Notes: generated from the sequence alone by a model not told the origin. Shown: positions 17,601 through 26,166, counted from the first letter of the stretch. The stretch: 64,000 bases of DNA from an uncultured Owenweeksia sp. (GCA_937146805.1 CAKZRR010000038.1:99885-163884); one strand, 5' to 3'. Numbers and translations: made by a program.

Positions 17601-18827
17601 CGTATTTTTCTCATCGTATTGCTGACTGAGTCTGAGCAAATAATAAGGAATGGTAATCAGCTTGTTTAATTTCTTTTGATATACCTCTTTTAAAAAACTA
17701 TCCTTTTTTAAGGGAATTAATTTTTCTAAATAGACATGAATATCATCATAGTCCAAGTCTGATAAATAACAGGCTTTAAAGCCATTCAAAGTACTTAGGG
17801 CGGAGTTACCAATAGCAGCAGAGAAAAAACTTAGGCGACATGATACCACTACATTGGCAGCTGGGAAGTCAGTGGTAAATTCAAGTATCTTTCTAGTTAC
17901 AGAATCAAAATGACCTGTTTGTACCTCGTCTAGTCCATCTAATAGGATTAAGAGTCGTTCCTCTGGAATATCTTCTATAGAGGGAATATAATCTTTGATG
18001 GATTTATTAGTGTGGGTATTTAGATACACCACGAATGGGTAGTAGGAATATTCAGGAGTTCCCGCCAGATAAGCTAAATACTTTAGCTCTACGCTTTTTC
18101 CAACCCCAGCCCCACCAAGTAAAGCAATACGGCTGTTTTGCTGTAATTCGGTTATTAGGCTTTGATCATTCTTATCAAAAATAAAAACATCACGCGGTTC
18201 GTGAACCTTTCGGGAAATGTAATTTTCGGGAATCGCATATGTATTTCTTGAAACCTCTTTTCTAAGTCTAATCTTGTTGTACTCAATATCTCCACAAAAT
18301 GCTTTAACCCATTCAAGCCCAAAAAATTCTAAAACTATTTCTGGTTGGAGTTTTAGTTTAGAGTTAAGAAAATTGCTGTCCCAAATGAGTAGGTCTATTT
18401 TCTGGGTGGCAAGGATTGATCTTTGGTTAATAATTTCATCTTCTCTCTTTTTTGCACCAAGGCTTTCACGAGAGCATAAGATAAACTCTGTTGATCTTTT
18501 TGCCCAATTCCCTGCCAAAAAAATGTCCACTGCCTCCTTTATTTTAGCCGGGCCAAAATGTTTTTCATTCTTACATTGATAAACCTTGTAACCTTCATAA
18601 CCTGGTACTTTTTGATAAAGATCAATTCCCCCCTGATAATCACCTTTTACTCCATATTGGCGACAACCTTCGATGCTACCTTCTTTTTGAGCAAGTCTCA
18701 GACATAGTTTTTCAAAGTACTCCCAAGGTAGTTTGTCATAACATAATTCTTGTAGCTTAGGTGTAACAGGTGGTTCAACTGTTATTCTTGAAATTGAGCC
18801 TTTAAGTCTCTCAGGTATCTTCTCCAT
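14649..18827 (-). CDS. Nuclease-NACHT STAND protein, probable anti-phage defence
   Basis: About 1392 residues from the ATG at 18827 (a TTG at 18851 would add 8). Residue numbers are approximate. The N-terminal 180 residues look like an Mrr/PD-(D/E)xK nuclease: 'WEYFEKLC', then 'GGIDLY' (D69) and 'YQCKNEK' (Q84, K86). Next comes a NACHT NTPase: Walker A 'GGAGVGKS' at 238-245, Walker B 'LILLDGLDE' at 293-301, 'VVVSCR' ending at R331, and a winged-helix-type segment with 'FIHNNFQEYLAAEVL' near 520. The remaining 850 residues are all-helical, repeat-like, with no named family seen, and probably sense a trigger. In Avs and bNACHT systems such proteins oligomerise on a phage protein and activate the nuclease. 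It is a single gene, more A/T-rich than its neighbours, divergent from the next operon. Confidence 0.85.
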   Translation of the reverse strand: MEKIPERLKGSISRITVEPPVTPKLQELCYDKLPWEYFEKLCLRLAQKEGSIEGCRQYGVKGDYQGGIDLYQKVPGYEGYKVYQCKNEKHFGPAKIKEAVDIFLAGNWAKRSTEFILCSRESLGAKKREDEIINQRSILATQKIDLLIWDSNFLNSKLKLQPEIVLEFFGLEWVKAFCGDIEYNKIRLRKEVSRNTYAIPENYISRKVHEPRDVFIFDKNDQSLITELQQNSRIALLGGAGVGKSVELKYLAYLAGTPEYSYYPFVVYLNTHTNKSIKDYIPSIEDIPEERLLILLDGLDEVQTGHFDSVTRKILEFTTDFPAANVVVSCRLSFFSAAIGNSALSTLNGFKACYLSDLDYDDIHVYLEKLIPLKKDSFLKEVYQKKLNKLITIPYYLLRLSQQYDEKNTISESKAAFFKDIIVENIKKDVKRYFGEVKLMKVQEMREALTKLAFILECQGKNHISTAELSKILKPSECTIVKFASSLLIGEEDKDSNWQFIHNNFQEYLAAEVLSTCDFQKVKEVISFYPTFRKVKPTWVNTISLIISITGHEEGLGMELVDWLAQSDPSVFFAFEPDRINPNLRFEILTRLLTLFKKQNRPINRMVYRHEDLANFTKSEKSLAFLTDSLESDPTHPVNSSILEILVFYEEMASFYPSLAPRVKKVLEALLLDYQVLPYQTLKAYIEVFDLESSDFKRIVKAFKDSEDTWVCYTLYYAIHKQGFQNDYVDLVIERARKSINGEDTSLDRLSNEDSELRNCLSKINSEEAFLKLLDFVIDEFSKISGSAYYQEVVKDTLINVAKEFPQNQKVYEQLRNILLNRRIYSFDKNFPFVLEYFITTNQVFKAFEDVYSRGFDDHDVIHKLALLVDFKCIEFVVAEFNLGKLQIDEMKRFQHFLDISNSAYLVKFNLLINLTEYLELPEYNYEKKREKKFRQRISAVFNKEEFLGALDQIFTDRGKDTLSYDEIWKTPGGAFDYEKYLPEVLDALRIFRKGQIAERSKLLNRVNKNWMHHSIEGIVDILKSHSDLKISYDQTEYVKQWCDEKIQGIDFTKALNYPDENTTRVNGLATKLCFLIRRLNFTHYPQEVYLDMVSFIKWDDHERGVIDFVETVVSKEDLDRRVITNIASGIEYHGVLEGHLAYCKKHGLKQVSDSLIPYMMSRDFQQHDILLTYFELGGENEEVELLLLKIQKDQFENYVVSQLIKRKSDKVLGYVLQRFREAKEDSLKLEYSVHLIELQNIEGLNYYIQYVKSHNVVPHDSHPANPLFRLNTLKALPYIFTLYEMSFNDKVRQGRFNNLRDIATTAWRNISLSVGNFKKSRILYRRHIICLRVRLFLGVLKINISKAKLIADMAFSFESMEQQYYVNKSTSIQGKEAASMYDNVYKSLKRE

Positions 18828-18930
18828 CAAATGCTTAGTTCTTGGTTGCAATACAAAGATTGATAAAAAGCTTTAGATTTCTTTAAAAGTCAGCAGATGG
18901 TTGCCTTCTTTTCAAAACAAGATTTGCTCA

Positions 18931-18961
18931 TTTGCACAAGCCCCCATTTTATGTAATTTTA
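18931..18961 (+). promoter_or_regulatory. Candidate Bacteroidota promoter for the membrane protein/amidohydrolase pair
   Basis: TTTG at 18931-18934, a 19-base spacer, then TAATTTTA at 18954-18961. This is one mismatch from the TTTG-N19-TAnnTTTG consensus known from Bacteroides and Flavobacterium. The ATG follows at 18991, giving a leader of about 25 bases. Confidence 0.5.
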
Positions 18962-18990
18962 AGCAGCTTTAACTTTAACCAACCTATCGT

Positions 18991-20175
18991 ATGAAAATAC
19001 TAAGTGTACTCATCGCTTTAGTGCTGCTCTATGCAGTTATCAGCCTTTTGGTTTCCACCATTGTAGAGGCTATTAGCCATAAATTAAAATTAAGGGGTAA
19101 AATGCTTAAAAAGGCCATTTTGCAAATGCTGGATGACCCCGAGAATAAACAATACGGTGCCTTGCTGCTAGAGCATAGAATGGTATCTATTATGGGAAGT
19201 AAAGAAAATGGCCGCCCAGCTCAATACCTCGATAAAAATGTTTTTTCCGAAGCTTTAATCGACATCATAGGCCAACAAGCCGAAGTAGGTTTCCCCATTA
19301 GTACAGACAGTACAGATGCTTCCAAAAAAGAATTTAAAACCAGCGAAACGGAAAAAGAGTTTAGCGCTTTAGATGCCTTTAAAGAAGGTGTTAAAGAAAT
19401 GAATCAAAGTGAATTCAAGGGCATTATGCAGTCTATGTACTCCAAGGCTGATGGCGATTATGAAAAGCTAAAAAAGCTGATGGAAGATTGGTATAACAAT
19501 TATATGGATCGTGTTTCGGGCTGGTACAAAACAGGGCAACGCAGTTATTTTAGGATCGTAGGCTTTGCCGTGGCGCTATTTTTAAATGTAGATACTTTTC
19601 AGGTTTTTAAAGTAATATCTATAGATGATGAATTGCGCCTAGAGCTCAACGATATTGCCGATAACGTGGTGGTAGATTATGCTCAGTTAAGCGCAGAGGA
19701 AAAGCAAAGCGCCAACAAACTGATACAAATAGTGCGTAACACCGTGGTAGCAGATACCACAGAAAACATGGCACCAACCACTGATAAGGAGCAGTTAATG
19801 CAAATTTCTAAAAAGCAATTGGAAAAGTTAATTGCCAAACATGACTCTACCTCTAGCCATACTATAAAGCAACTAAAAAATGTAGCCAGCCTAACCGAAG
19901 AAATGGGTTTTCCTATTGGCTGGAGTAAAAAGGAAGCGCCTTTGGCTTGGTTTTACCGTGGCTGCCAAAAACCAGAAGTAACCCAAGCGGCAACCAGCAG
20001 CCTTACTAGCCTGCACGCCAAACGCAATAAGCCCAGTTTTAAAACCGTATCTATTTATCTTTTCGGCCTCCTCATCTCTGGCTTTGCCTTAAGTTTTGGT
20101 GCGCCTTTTTGGTTTGATACACTATCAAAACTTGTTACGATGCGTAATTCAGGAAAAAAACCTAAAAAAACTTAA
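18991..20175 (+). CDS. Membrane protein of unknown function
   Basis: 394 residues with three predicted membrane segments: about 2-24, 186-208 and 354-374. Between the first two lies a charged helical region of about 150 residues, and another of about 140 residues lies between the last two. The C-terminus 'GAPFWFD' (370-376), then 'LSKLV' and a basic tail ending 'GKKPKKT', recalls a motif in uncharacterised membrane proteins of other phyla; this is from memory and should be checked. It starts an operon with the amidohydrolase 11 bases downstream and is transcribed away from the NACHT gene. It could be a membrane effector or an unrelated envelope protein. Function unknown. Confidence 0.6.
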   Translation: MKILSVLIALVLLYAVISLLVSTIVEAISHKLKLRGKMLKKAILQMLDDPENKQYGALLLEHRMVSIMGSKENGRPAQYLDKNVFSEALIDIIGQQAEVGFPISTDSTDASKKEFKTSETEKEFSALDAFKEGVKEMNQSEFKGIMQSMYSKADGDYEKLKKLMEDWYNNYMDRVSGWYKTGQRSYFRIVGFAVALFLNVDTFQVFKVISIDDELRLELNDIADNVVVDYAQLSAEEKQSANKLIQIVRNTVVADTTENMAPTTDKEQLMQISKKQLEKLIAKHDSTSSHTIKQLKNVASLTEEMGFPIGWSKKEAPLAWFYRGCQKPEVTQAATSSLTSLHAKRNKPSFKTVSIYLFGLLISGFALSFGAPFWFDTLSKLVTMRNSGKKPKKT

Positions 20176-20186
20176 CCTAACAAACC

Positions 20187-21497
20187 ATGTCAAATCCTAT
20201 CACAAACCATCATATACACACCTTTACATCAGACTGTGCCCCTAAAACATTTTTAAGAATTATAACCTCCAGTTTTGTTCGAAAAAACCCAAAAATGGTA
20301 ATGGGTGTTTTACAGTTTAAGCATACTCGTAATTTGCTGTCTTTTTTAGAAAAGTCGAAAAAAAATAAACCCCTTAACAGGCGTTCTAATATTGATAAGT
20401 ACATCTCATTCCTAAATATTGGAATGAAAAACAATCAAATTGAAATTTTTAGAATGGCCAAACAGGCCTCTGAACTAGTAGATGCCGAAACCAAGTTAAT
20501 AGGGCTTACCCTAAATATGGATCATATGGATGACCATGAAAAGCCTGTTAAGAATTTTAACACCCAGCTTTTTGAGGCTAAAAAAATTAAGAAAACGTAC
20601 CCCGATAACTACTTTCCTTTTGTTTCTATAGACCCTAGAGCCCGTTCAGGCAAGAGCCTTCAAATTTGGGCCAAAAAGTTTTTTGAAAACGGAATACGCA
20701 GTAAAACCAGCGGCACCGTGTATCCTTATTTTTCTGGAATAAAGCTATATCCCGCATTAGGTTTTTTTCCTTTTGACCCGCGATTAGATGAACTATACGC
20801 CTACGCAGAAAAAAAGGGGATTCCTATTATGAGTCACTGTACCAGAGTAGGCTCCATGTATATTGGTAAAAAAATTGAAGTGCTCATTCCTAAAAAACCT
20901 GCCATGTTGTTATTGAATGATGACACCGAATCTTTAACAGCTCAAAAAGAAATTTACGAACGTATTGATCGCTACTATCAACAAGGGTGGATAAAGAATA
21001 GCAATTGCGGGAATAATGATATTGCCTGTGATTTGTTTGGCCACCCTCAAAACTACATTCCGGTAATGCGAAAATTTCCAAAACTTAAAATATGTTTGGC
21101 GCATATGGGCGGTACCGATGAGATGTCATACATGAAAGAGGCGCAACAAAAAACAATGAAAACCAATACCGAGCAGTATAAAATTTGGAAAGTAGATCGA
21201 TACAATTGGGCGGATTTGTTGTTAAATCTTATGAAAAAATACCCTCACCTTTACAGTGATGTATCCTATTCGGTAGCCGAAATAAACAGCGGAAACACAC
21301 TTAATTTAATGCTTGAGTGGTTTGAAACATTAGATGATGAAGGTAAAAAAATTGGGTACCGTATTTTGTTTGGCACCGACTTTTACATGACCGAGCGCGA
21401 AACCCGCGAAGCCGAACTCTATACCATGGCAAAAGAAAAATTTGGTGATTGGTATGAGAAATTAGCCGTTGAAAATAGTCGTTCTTACATCTATTAA
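20187..21497 (+). CDS. Amidohydrolase-like metal-dependent hydrolase
   Basis: 436 residues resembling the amidohydrolase 2 TIM-barrel family. Putative metal ligands are all present: 'HIH' at residues 9-11, His 217 in 'SHCTR', His 306 in 'AHMGG' and Asp 398 in 'GTDFY'; 'GIKLYP' at about 185-190 is the usual strand with a lysine. There is no signal peptide, so it is cytosolic. The roughly 100-residue insertion with many Lys residues after the HxH motif is unlike short family members. Substrate unknown; the family hydrolyses or decarboxylates small ring compounds. The close spacing to the membrane protein upstream argues for joint function. Confidence 0.75.
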   Translation: MSNPITNHHIHTFTSDCAPKTFLRIITSSFVRKNPKMVMGVLQFKHTRNLLSFLEKSKKNKPLNRRSNIDKYISFLNIGMKNNQIEIFRMAKQASELVDAETKLIGLTLNMDHMDDHEKPVKNFNTQLFEAKKIKKTYPDNYFPFVSIDPRARSGKSLQIWAKKFFENGIRSKTSGTVYPYFSGIKLYPALGFFPFDPRLDELYAYAEKKGIPIMSHCTRVGSMYIGKKIEVLIPKKPAMLLLNDDTESLTAQKEIYERIDRYYQQGWIKNSNCGNNDIACDLFGHPQNYIPVMRKFPKLKICLAHMGGTDEMSYMKEAQQKTMKTNTEQYKIWKVDRYNWADLLLNLMKKYPHLYSDVSYSVAEINSGNTLNLMLEWFETLDDEGKKIGYRILFGTDFYMTERETREAELYTMAKEKFGDWYEKLAVENSRSYIY

Positions 21498-21588
21498 TCA
21501 ACTGCAGCTGAGATTTCAAATCAATACTATTTTTAGCCGTGGTTACCCAACTCTCTATGTAAATTAGCGGTCTCAAAAAAACATTGGC

Positions 21589-22431
21589 ATGAGCAAAATA
21601 GAATGGACCACCGTTACCCAATTTGAAGATATTACCTATAAAAAATGTGGAGGCGTAGCACGCATTGCCTTTAACAGGCCCGAAGTACGCAATGCCTTTA
21701 GACCCAAAACAGTGGGCGAACTATACAAAGCATTTTTAGACGCACGCGAGGATCTAAATATTGGTGTGGTATTGCTTAGTGGCGAAGGCCCATCTAAAAA
21801 AGATGGCGGCTGGGCTTTTTGCAGCGGTGGCGATCAAAATGCACGTGGGCACCAAGGCTATGTAGATGAAGATGGTATGCCGCGCCTAAATATTTTAGAA
21901 GTACAGCGCTTAATCCGCTTTATGCCCAAGGTAGTTATTGCCGTAGTACCCGGTTGGTCGGTAGGGGGTGGCCACAGCCTACACACCGTTTGCGACCTTA
22001 CATTGGCGAGTAAAGAACATGCCATTTTTAAACAAACGGATGCGGATGTAACGAGTTTTGATGGCGGCTATGGTTCTGCCTATTTAGCCAAAATGGTAGG
22101 GCAAAAACGCGCCCGTGAGATTTTCTTTTTGGGTAGAAACTATTCCGCTCAAGAGGCCTTTGAAATGGGCATGGTAAACGATGTGATTCCTCATGATGAA
22201 CTAGAAAACACCGCTTACGAATGGGCTTTAGAGATTTTGGCTAAATCGCCTACCTCTATAAAAATGCTAAAATTTGCCTTTAACCTTACAGATGATGGTA
22301 TGGTAGGGCAGCAAGTATTTGCGGGTGAAGCCACACGCTTAGCCTACATGACAGATGAAGCCAAAGAAGGACGCAATGCCTTTTTGGAAAAACGCAAACC
22401 CAACTTTAAAGATATTAAGTGGATACCTTAG
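21589..22431 (+). CDS. menB: 1,4-dihydroxy-2-naphthoyl-CoA synthase
   Basis: 280 residues, crotonase fold. MenB closes the second ring of menaquinone by converting o-succinylbenzoyl-CoA to 1,4-dihydroxy-2-naphthoyl-CoA in the cytosol. Diagnostic segments are 'CSGGDQNARG' (oxyanion hole), 'PGWSVGGGHSLH', 'SFDGGYGSAYLA' with the catalytic Asp 158, and 'ATRLAYMTDEAKEGRNAF'. The sequence 'QTDADV' (D151) has an Asp where the Escherichia coli type has Gly, as in the mycobacterial, bicarbonate-independent MenB type. Other men genes are not in this window. It is separated by about 90 bases from the amidohydrolase, so it is probably independent of the island. Confidence 0.95.
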   Translation: MSKIEWTTVTQFEDITYKKCGGVARIAFNRPEVRNAFRPKTVGELYKAFLDAREDLNIGVVLLSGEGPSKKDGGWAFCSGGDQNARGHQGYVDEDGMPRLNILEVQRLIRFMPKVVIAVVPGWSVGGGHSLHTVCDLTLASKEHAIFKQTDADVTSFDGGYGSAYLAKMVGQKRAREIFFLGRNYSAQEAFEMGMVNDVIPHDELENTAYEWALEILAKSPTSIKMLKFAFNLTDDGMVGQQVFAGEATRLAYMTDEAKEGRNAFLEKRKPNFKDIKWIP

Positions 22432-22460
22432 AAAGGTAGCGCCTTTCAAGGTATGGTTTG

Positions 22461-22484
22461 AAATACGCAGAACTACGTATTTTC
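22461..22484 (+). terminator. Possible weak terminator after menB
   Basis: A 7-bp stem (22461-22467 with 22476-22482), low GC, followed by a short T-rich run. Plausible but weak; it lies 30 bases after the menB stop. Confidence 0.35.
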
Positions 22485-22529
22485 ATTTTCAATGGTAAAA
22501 GGTTATTTTAACCCAAAAATTTTAGCACC

Positions 22530-23798
22530 ATGAAAACACGATTATTCCTTTCCTTTTTAACCAGCTCTGTTATTACTATATCTGCTTGGGCACAAGGCTG
22601 GACTTCTACAGGAGCTTTACAAGCTACTGGAGACCAATATCTTATTGCCGCAAGCCATGTAGGTAAAAATGTATATGTAGTGGGTAATCAACAAACCTTT
22701 GCTTTATCAACCGATAAGGGTACTACTTGGTCGATTCCTGCTATTACTGCTCCTAGTGGAGCTTTTGCGGGCTTATACGGTACGAATGATAGAGTATATG
22801 CCTCCATAAAAATTAATACCTACGATTTTGAACTGCATTACTCTTTAGACAATGGCAGCACTTGGATAATAGATACTGCAGGGCTACCGGCTAATTTAAC
22901 CGCTACTGGTAAGTCTGCGGTAACTGTGTACCCAATGAGTAATAACTACGTAATTGCGGCCAACAGCACGGAGGCGCGCTACAAAAAATTGGGCGACCCC
23001 ACTTGGCTTACAACCAATATTGATTTTGCGATTATGGATATTACACACCTCAATGGAAAGTGGTTTGCTATTGGTATTTCCAAAATATTGAGCAGCACTG
23101 ATAATGGCACCACATGGACACCCATAACAACCAGCGGCTTACCTGTTGGTTTTCAAGGATCTAAAATCACCAATAATTACAGTAACACGTTATATATGTC
23201 AAACGCACCTGCTGCGGGCGGAGAGGACATTTATTATTCCACCGATGAAGGTGCTTCTTGGACCTTGACCAACTCGGCTGGGCATTACACCCATGCAAAC
23301 CCTTGGGTTGGTGCATTATATGCCGTAGGCGATTATGCCTTTGCAGCTGTTTCTCCTGAATTTGCTAACATACAAGATGCTGCTCCATTCTTAGTTTCAA
23401 GTACCGCTAGTCCAAGTTTTGGGGTAGGTGATACCTCGGGTCTTGGTATAGGGCTTACCACTACGTCTTACCCCTTCTTTTTTCATATCGAAGATCAACT
23501 TTATACCATGATGGGTGACTTGTTTTCTAGCAAACCGGGCTTTCCTAGCGGTATATCCGTTTCAGAAAACACTATTAAAGCATCTATTTATCCAAATCCT
23601 TGTAAAGATGAGCTAACTCTAAATACTGAAATAGGCGCCCACTGGAAATTGTATGCATACAATGGACAATTGCTAATGAACGGAACTGCTTCAAGAACCA
23701 ACCACAAAATTACAATGGCTAAACTTGAAAAAGGCTTGTATCTCCTTACCATTGAAAGCCAACGCGGAACACATTCTTTGAAAATACAAAAGAATTAG
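22530..23798 (+). CDS. Secreted Asp-box (BNR) beta-propeller protein with T9SS sorting domain
   Basis: 422 residues with a signal peptide ('SVITISAWAQ'). The body contains four Asp-box motifs: 'STDKGTTW', 'SLDNGSTW', 'STDNGTTW' and 'STDEGASW', as in sialidase-like and Vps10-type propellers; catalytic sialidase residues were not identified, so enzymatic activity is not claimed. The last 80 residues form a T9SS type A sorting domain ('ASIYPNPCKDELTL'). It is predicted to be surface-exposed or released. It stands alone between menB and the thioredoxin-like gene. Confidence 0.85.
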   Translation: MKTRLFLSFLTSSVITISAWAQGWTSTGALQATGDQYLIAASHVGKNVYVVGNQQTFALSTDKGTTWSIPAITAPSGAFAGLYGTNDRVYASIKINTYDFELHYSLDNGSTWIIDTAGLPANLTATGKSAVTVYPMSNNYVIAANSTEARYKKLGDPTWLTTNIDFAIMDITHLNGKWFAIGISKILSSTDNGTTWTPITTSGLPVGFQGSKITNNYSNTLYMSNAPAAGGEDIYYSTDEGASWTLTNSAGHYTHANPWVGALYAVGDYAFAAVSPEFANIQDAAPFLVSSTASPSFGVGDTSGLGIGLTTTSYPFFFHIEDQLYTMMGDLFSSKPGFPSGISVSENTIKASIYPNPCKDELTLNTEIGAHWKLYAYNGQLLMNGTASRTNHKITMAKLEKGLYLLTIESQRGTHSLKIQKN

Positions 23799-23907
23799 AT
23801 CGAATTTGCATGCCTAAGGCGCAAACCTGTTTGAAGTAAATTTCACGACTTTCTGTCTTTGAAAAAGGGCGTACTTTAGTGCCCTCAAAAAACAATAACA
23901 TAAAGAC

Positions 23908-24513
23908 ATGAAGAAATTAGCATTTATATTGGGTGCTGGCCTACTAAGCTTAGCTTTTGCTGCTAGCTCAGGTTTAAAAATTGGTACAGCAGCCCCAATG
24001 GCAGATCATAAAATGATGGACATTTCGGAAACGAAAATGAGCCTTAACGACCTTAAAAAGGACAACGGCCTATTGGTAGTTTTTAGTTGCAATACATGCC
24101 CATGGGTAATCGCTTGGGAAGACACCTATCCGGAGTTAGCCAAAATGGCCAAAGAAAATAATATTGGCATGGTGCTGGTAAACAGTAATGCGGCTAAGCG
24201 CGAAGGAGATGACTCCTTAGGTAAAATGCAGGTACACTATAAAAAAGCAGGTTACACTAGCCGCTATGTAGTGGATAAAGACAGTAAATTGGCAAACGCT
24301 TTTGGCGCCAAAACTACACCCCACGTTTTTCTGTTTAACGGTAAAATGGAACTCGCTTATAAAGGTGCCATCAACAATAAGTTTGATACACGAGAAGAAA
24401 TACCCACGCAATTTTACGTGAAAGATGCCATGCAGCAAATTGCCAAAGGGGAAGAGGTTGCCCTTAATAGCACACAAGAAAAAGGCTGTTCAATAAAAAG
24501 AGTAAAGCGCTAA
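23908..24513 (+). CDS. Exported thioredoxin-like (redoxin) protein
   Basis: 201 residues with a signal peptide (residues 1-19, ending 'FAASS') and a thioredoxin-like domain. The active-site pair is Cys61-Asn-Thr-Cys64 followed by Pro-Trp ('CNTCPW'), and the cis-Pro loop appears as 'TTPHVFLF'. A third cysteine sits near the end ('KGCSIK'), as is common in this branch of Bacteroidota redoxins. It probably reduces or reacts with peroxide or disulfide substrates in the periplasm; the exact substrate is unknown. It has its own terminator. Confidence 0.85.
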   Translation: MKKLAFILGAGLLSLAFAASSGLKIGTAAPMADHKMMDISETKMSLNDLKKDNGLLVVFSCNTCPWVIAWEDTYPELAKMAKENNIGMVLVNSNAAKREGDDSLGKMQVHYKKAGYTSRYVVDKDSKLANAFGAKTTPHVFLFNGKMELAYKGAINNKFDTREEIPTQFYVKDAMQQIAKGEEVALNSTQEKGCSIKRVKR

Positions 24514-24540
24514 AATTATATACGGTTTTTACCCTGTTTT

Positions 24541-24567
24541 AAAAGCACCCTATACGGGTGCTTTTTT
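24541..24567 (+). terminator. Rho-independent terminator
   Basis: A perfect 10-bp stem (24541-24550 with 24556-24565), five-base loop, running into six Ts. It ends the thioredoxin-like gene. Confidence 0.9.
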
Positions 24568-24645
24568 ATTTTAACAGTGTTTTAGTAAATTCACAGGTAC
24601 TTTAAACTGACTTTTAAGCGTTTACCGTTCAAAATAATTGCTACC

Positions 24646-26166
24646 ATGAAAAAGAACTTAGCCTTTTTAGGATTCCTGTTAACCTTTCATCTACTATTTT
24701 GGCAACAAGGGCCGGGCTTAAACCTTAGCCTTTTTACCCTTGCCTCTGTAGTTTGGTTTTATGCCAACAAACCCTTTAGCAAACCCAAAAAACTGGAAGT
24801 TTTACTCGCCAGTTCTTTTCTAATTTGCAGCTTTAGTCATCTTTTAATCAATTCGTATTTAAGCACCGTAATGAGTGCTTTTACCTTTATCACCTTCTAT
24901 TCTTATTTACATTTACGCAACCACTCGGTAGCCGAAAATTTTGTGAATGGCGCCTTGGCCTTTTTTAGCTTTAGAAATCCCATACTTCCCGCTCCACTTT
25001 TAAACCCCACTAAGCCCAAGCCAGCTGGCCTTTTATATACCCGCCTTATTTGGATTCCGCTCTTGTTTTTTGTCCTCTACTTTATCATGTTTTTAGCGGG
25101 CAACCCTATTTTCAAAGACTTAAGTGAAACTGCCTTTGGCCGATTTTTTAAGCTCTTCGAAAACATTTCATGGCCCTACTTCTTTTTTACACTTTTAAGT
25201 TTAATTGTAGTGCGCTGGCTATTTCTAAAAAAACGAAAAAACAAGCTCAATCTTAGTGCAGATAACACTTTAGTTAGGACACGCGCCAAAGGATTTCGGT
25301 ATTTTAGAGGTATGGAGCTAAAGCATGAATACCTTACCGCTCTTATCCTTTTCGCGCTTTTAAACGTGCTATTTGTTACTGTAAATTTTATTGATATAAA
25401 ATGGATTTGGTTTCAGTTTGAGGTACCTACCGGCTTTAGTCTTAAAGACTTTTTGCACGATGGTGTACTCTATCTCATCCTCTCTTTATTGCTCTCTATG
25501 GTGTTGGTTTTTTACTTTTTTAGGAAAAATTTAAACTTTTACCCCAACAACGTTTGGCTCAAAAGGCTTGCACTATTTTGGGTTTTCCAAAACGGTATTC
25601 TCGCCATTTCTGTTATTATTCGCAGTTTTTATTACATCGGTTTTCATGGGCTTGCCAGCGGAAGAATTGGCGTGCTAGTATTTTTAACACTGGTATTTTT
25701 TGGACTAGTAAGTTTAGCCATTAAAATAAGTACTCAAAAAAACAGTGCCTTTGTTCTTCGCATTAACTCGGCTTTTGCCTTAATCTTACTAAGCGTTTGT
25801 ACCACGGTAAATTGGGATGGGTTAATTGCCAACGTAAACCTAAATCATGCTCATGCCAATGAAATTGACGTAAACAATTACCTCAACCTTAACCCGCAAG
25901 TGTACCCAATTATTTTTGCCAATTTAGATAAGGTAGAAACACAAATTAGGCAACATAATAACAATGATACCCGCTGGATTAGCTACGATAATATTGATGA
26001 TTTTAAGGAACGACTTCTATATAAATCGGAGAGATACCTCAACGAAAGAGCGCAATACCGTAGCTTTAACTCTTGGACCTGGGCAGATGCCCACGCGCAA
26101 AAACAATTAACCACTTTAGTGAGTTCTAATAAAGGGAAAAGCGATGAGGAGGTAACTAAACAATAG
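24646..26166 (+). CDS. DUF4173/DUF4153-like multi-spanning membrane protein
   Basis: 506 residues with about ten to eleven hydrophobic segments and a soluble C-terminal stretch of about 110 residues. The core 'TVNFIDIKWIWFQFEVPTGFSLKDFLHDGVLYLILSLLLS' layout (cut here into its key parts: 'IDIKWIWF', 'LHDGVLYLI') and the C-terminal 'ANVNLNHA...DVNNYLNLNP' are hallmarks of the DUF4173 family. The biochemical role of the family is not established. The gene's 3' end overlaps the convergent aminotransferase gene by 11 bases. Confidence 0.8.
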   Translation: MKKNLAFLGFLLTFHLLFWQQGPGLNLSLFTLASVVWFYANKPFSKPKKLEVLLASSFLICSFSHLLINSYLSTVMSAFTFITFYSYLHLRNHSVAENFVNGALAFFSFRNPILPAPLLNPTKPKPAGLLYTRLIWIPLLFFVLYFIMFLAGNPIFKDLSETAFGRFFKLFENISWPYFFFTLLSLIVVRWLFLKKRKNKLNLSADNTLVRTRAKGFRYFRGMELKHEYLTALILFALLNVLFVTVNFIDIKWIWFQFEVPTGFSLKDFLHDGVLYLILSLLLSMVLVFYFFRKNLNFYPNNVWLKRLALFWVFQNGILAISVIIRSFYYIGFHGLASGRIGVLVFLTLVFFGLVSLAIKISTQKNSAFVLRINSAFALILLSVCTTVNWDGLIANVNLNHAHANEIDVNNYLNLNPQVYPIIFANLDKVETQIRQHNNNDTRWISYDNIDDFKERLLYKSERYLNERAQYRSFNSWTWADAHAQKQLTTLVSSNKGKSDEEVTKQ

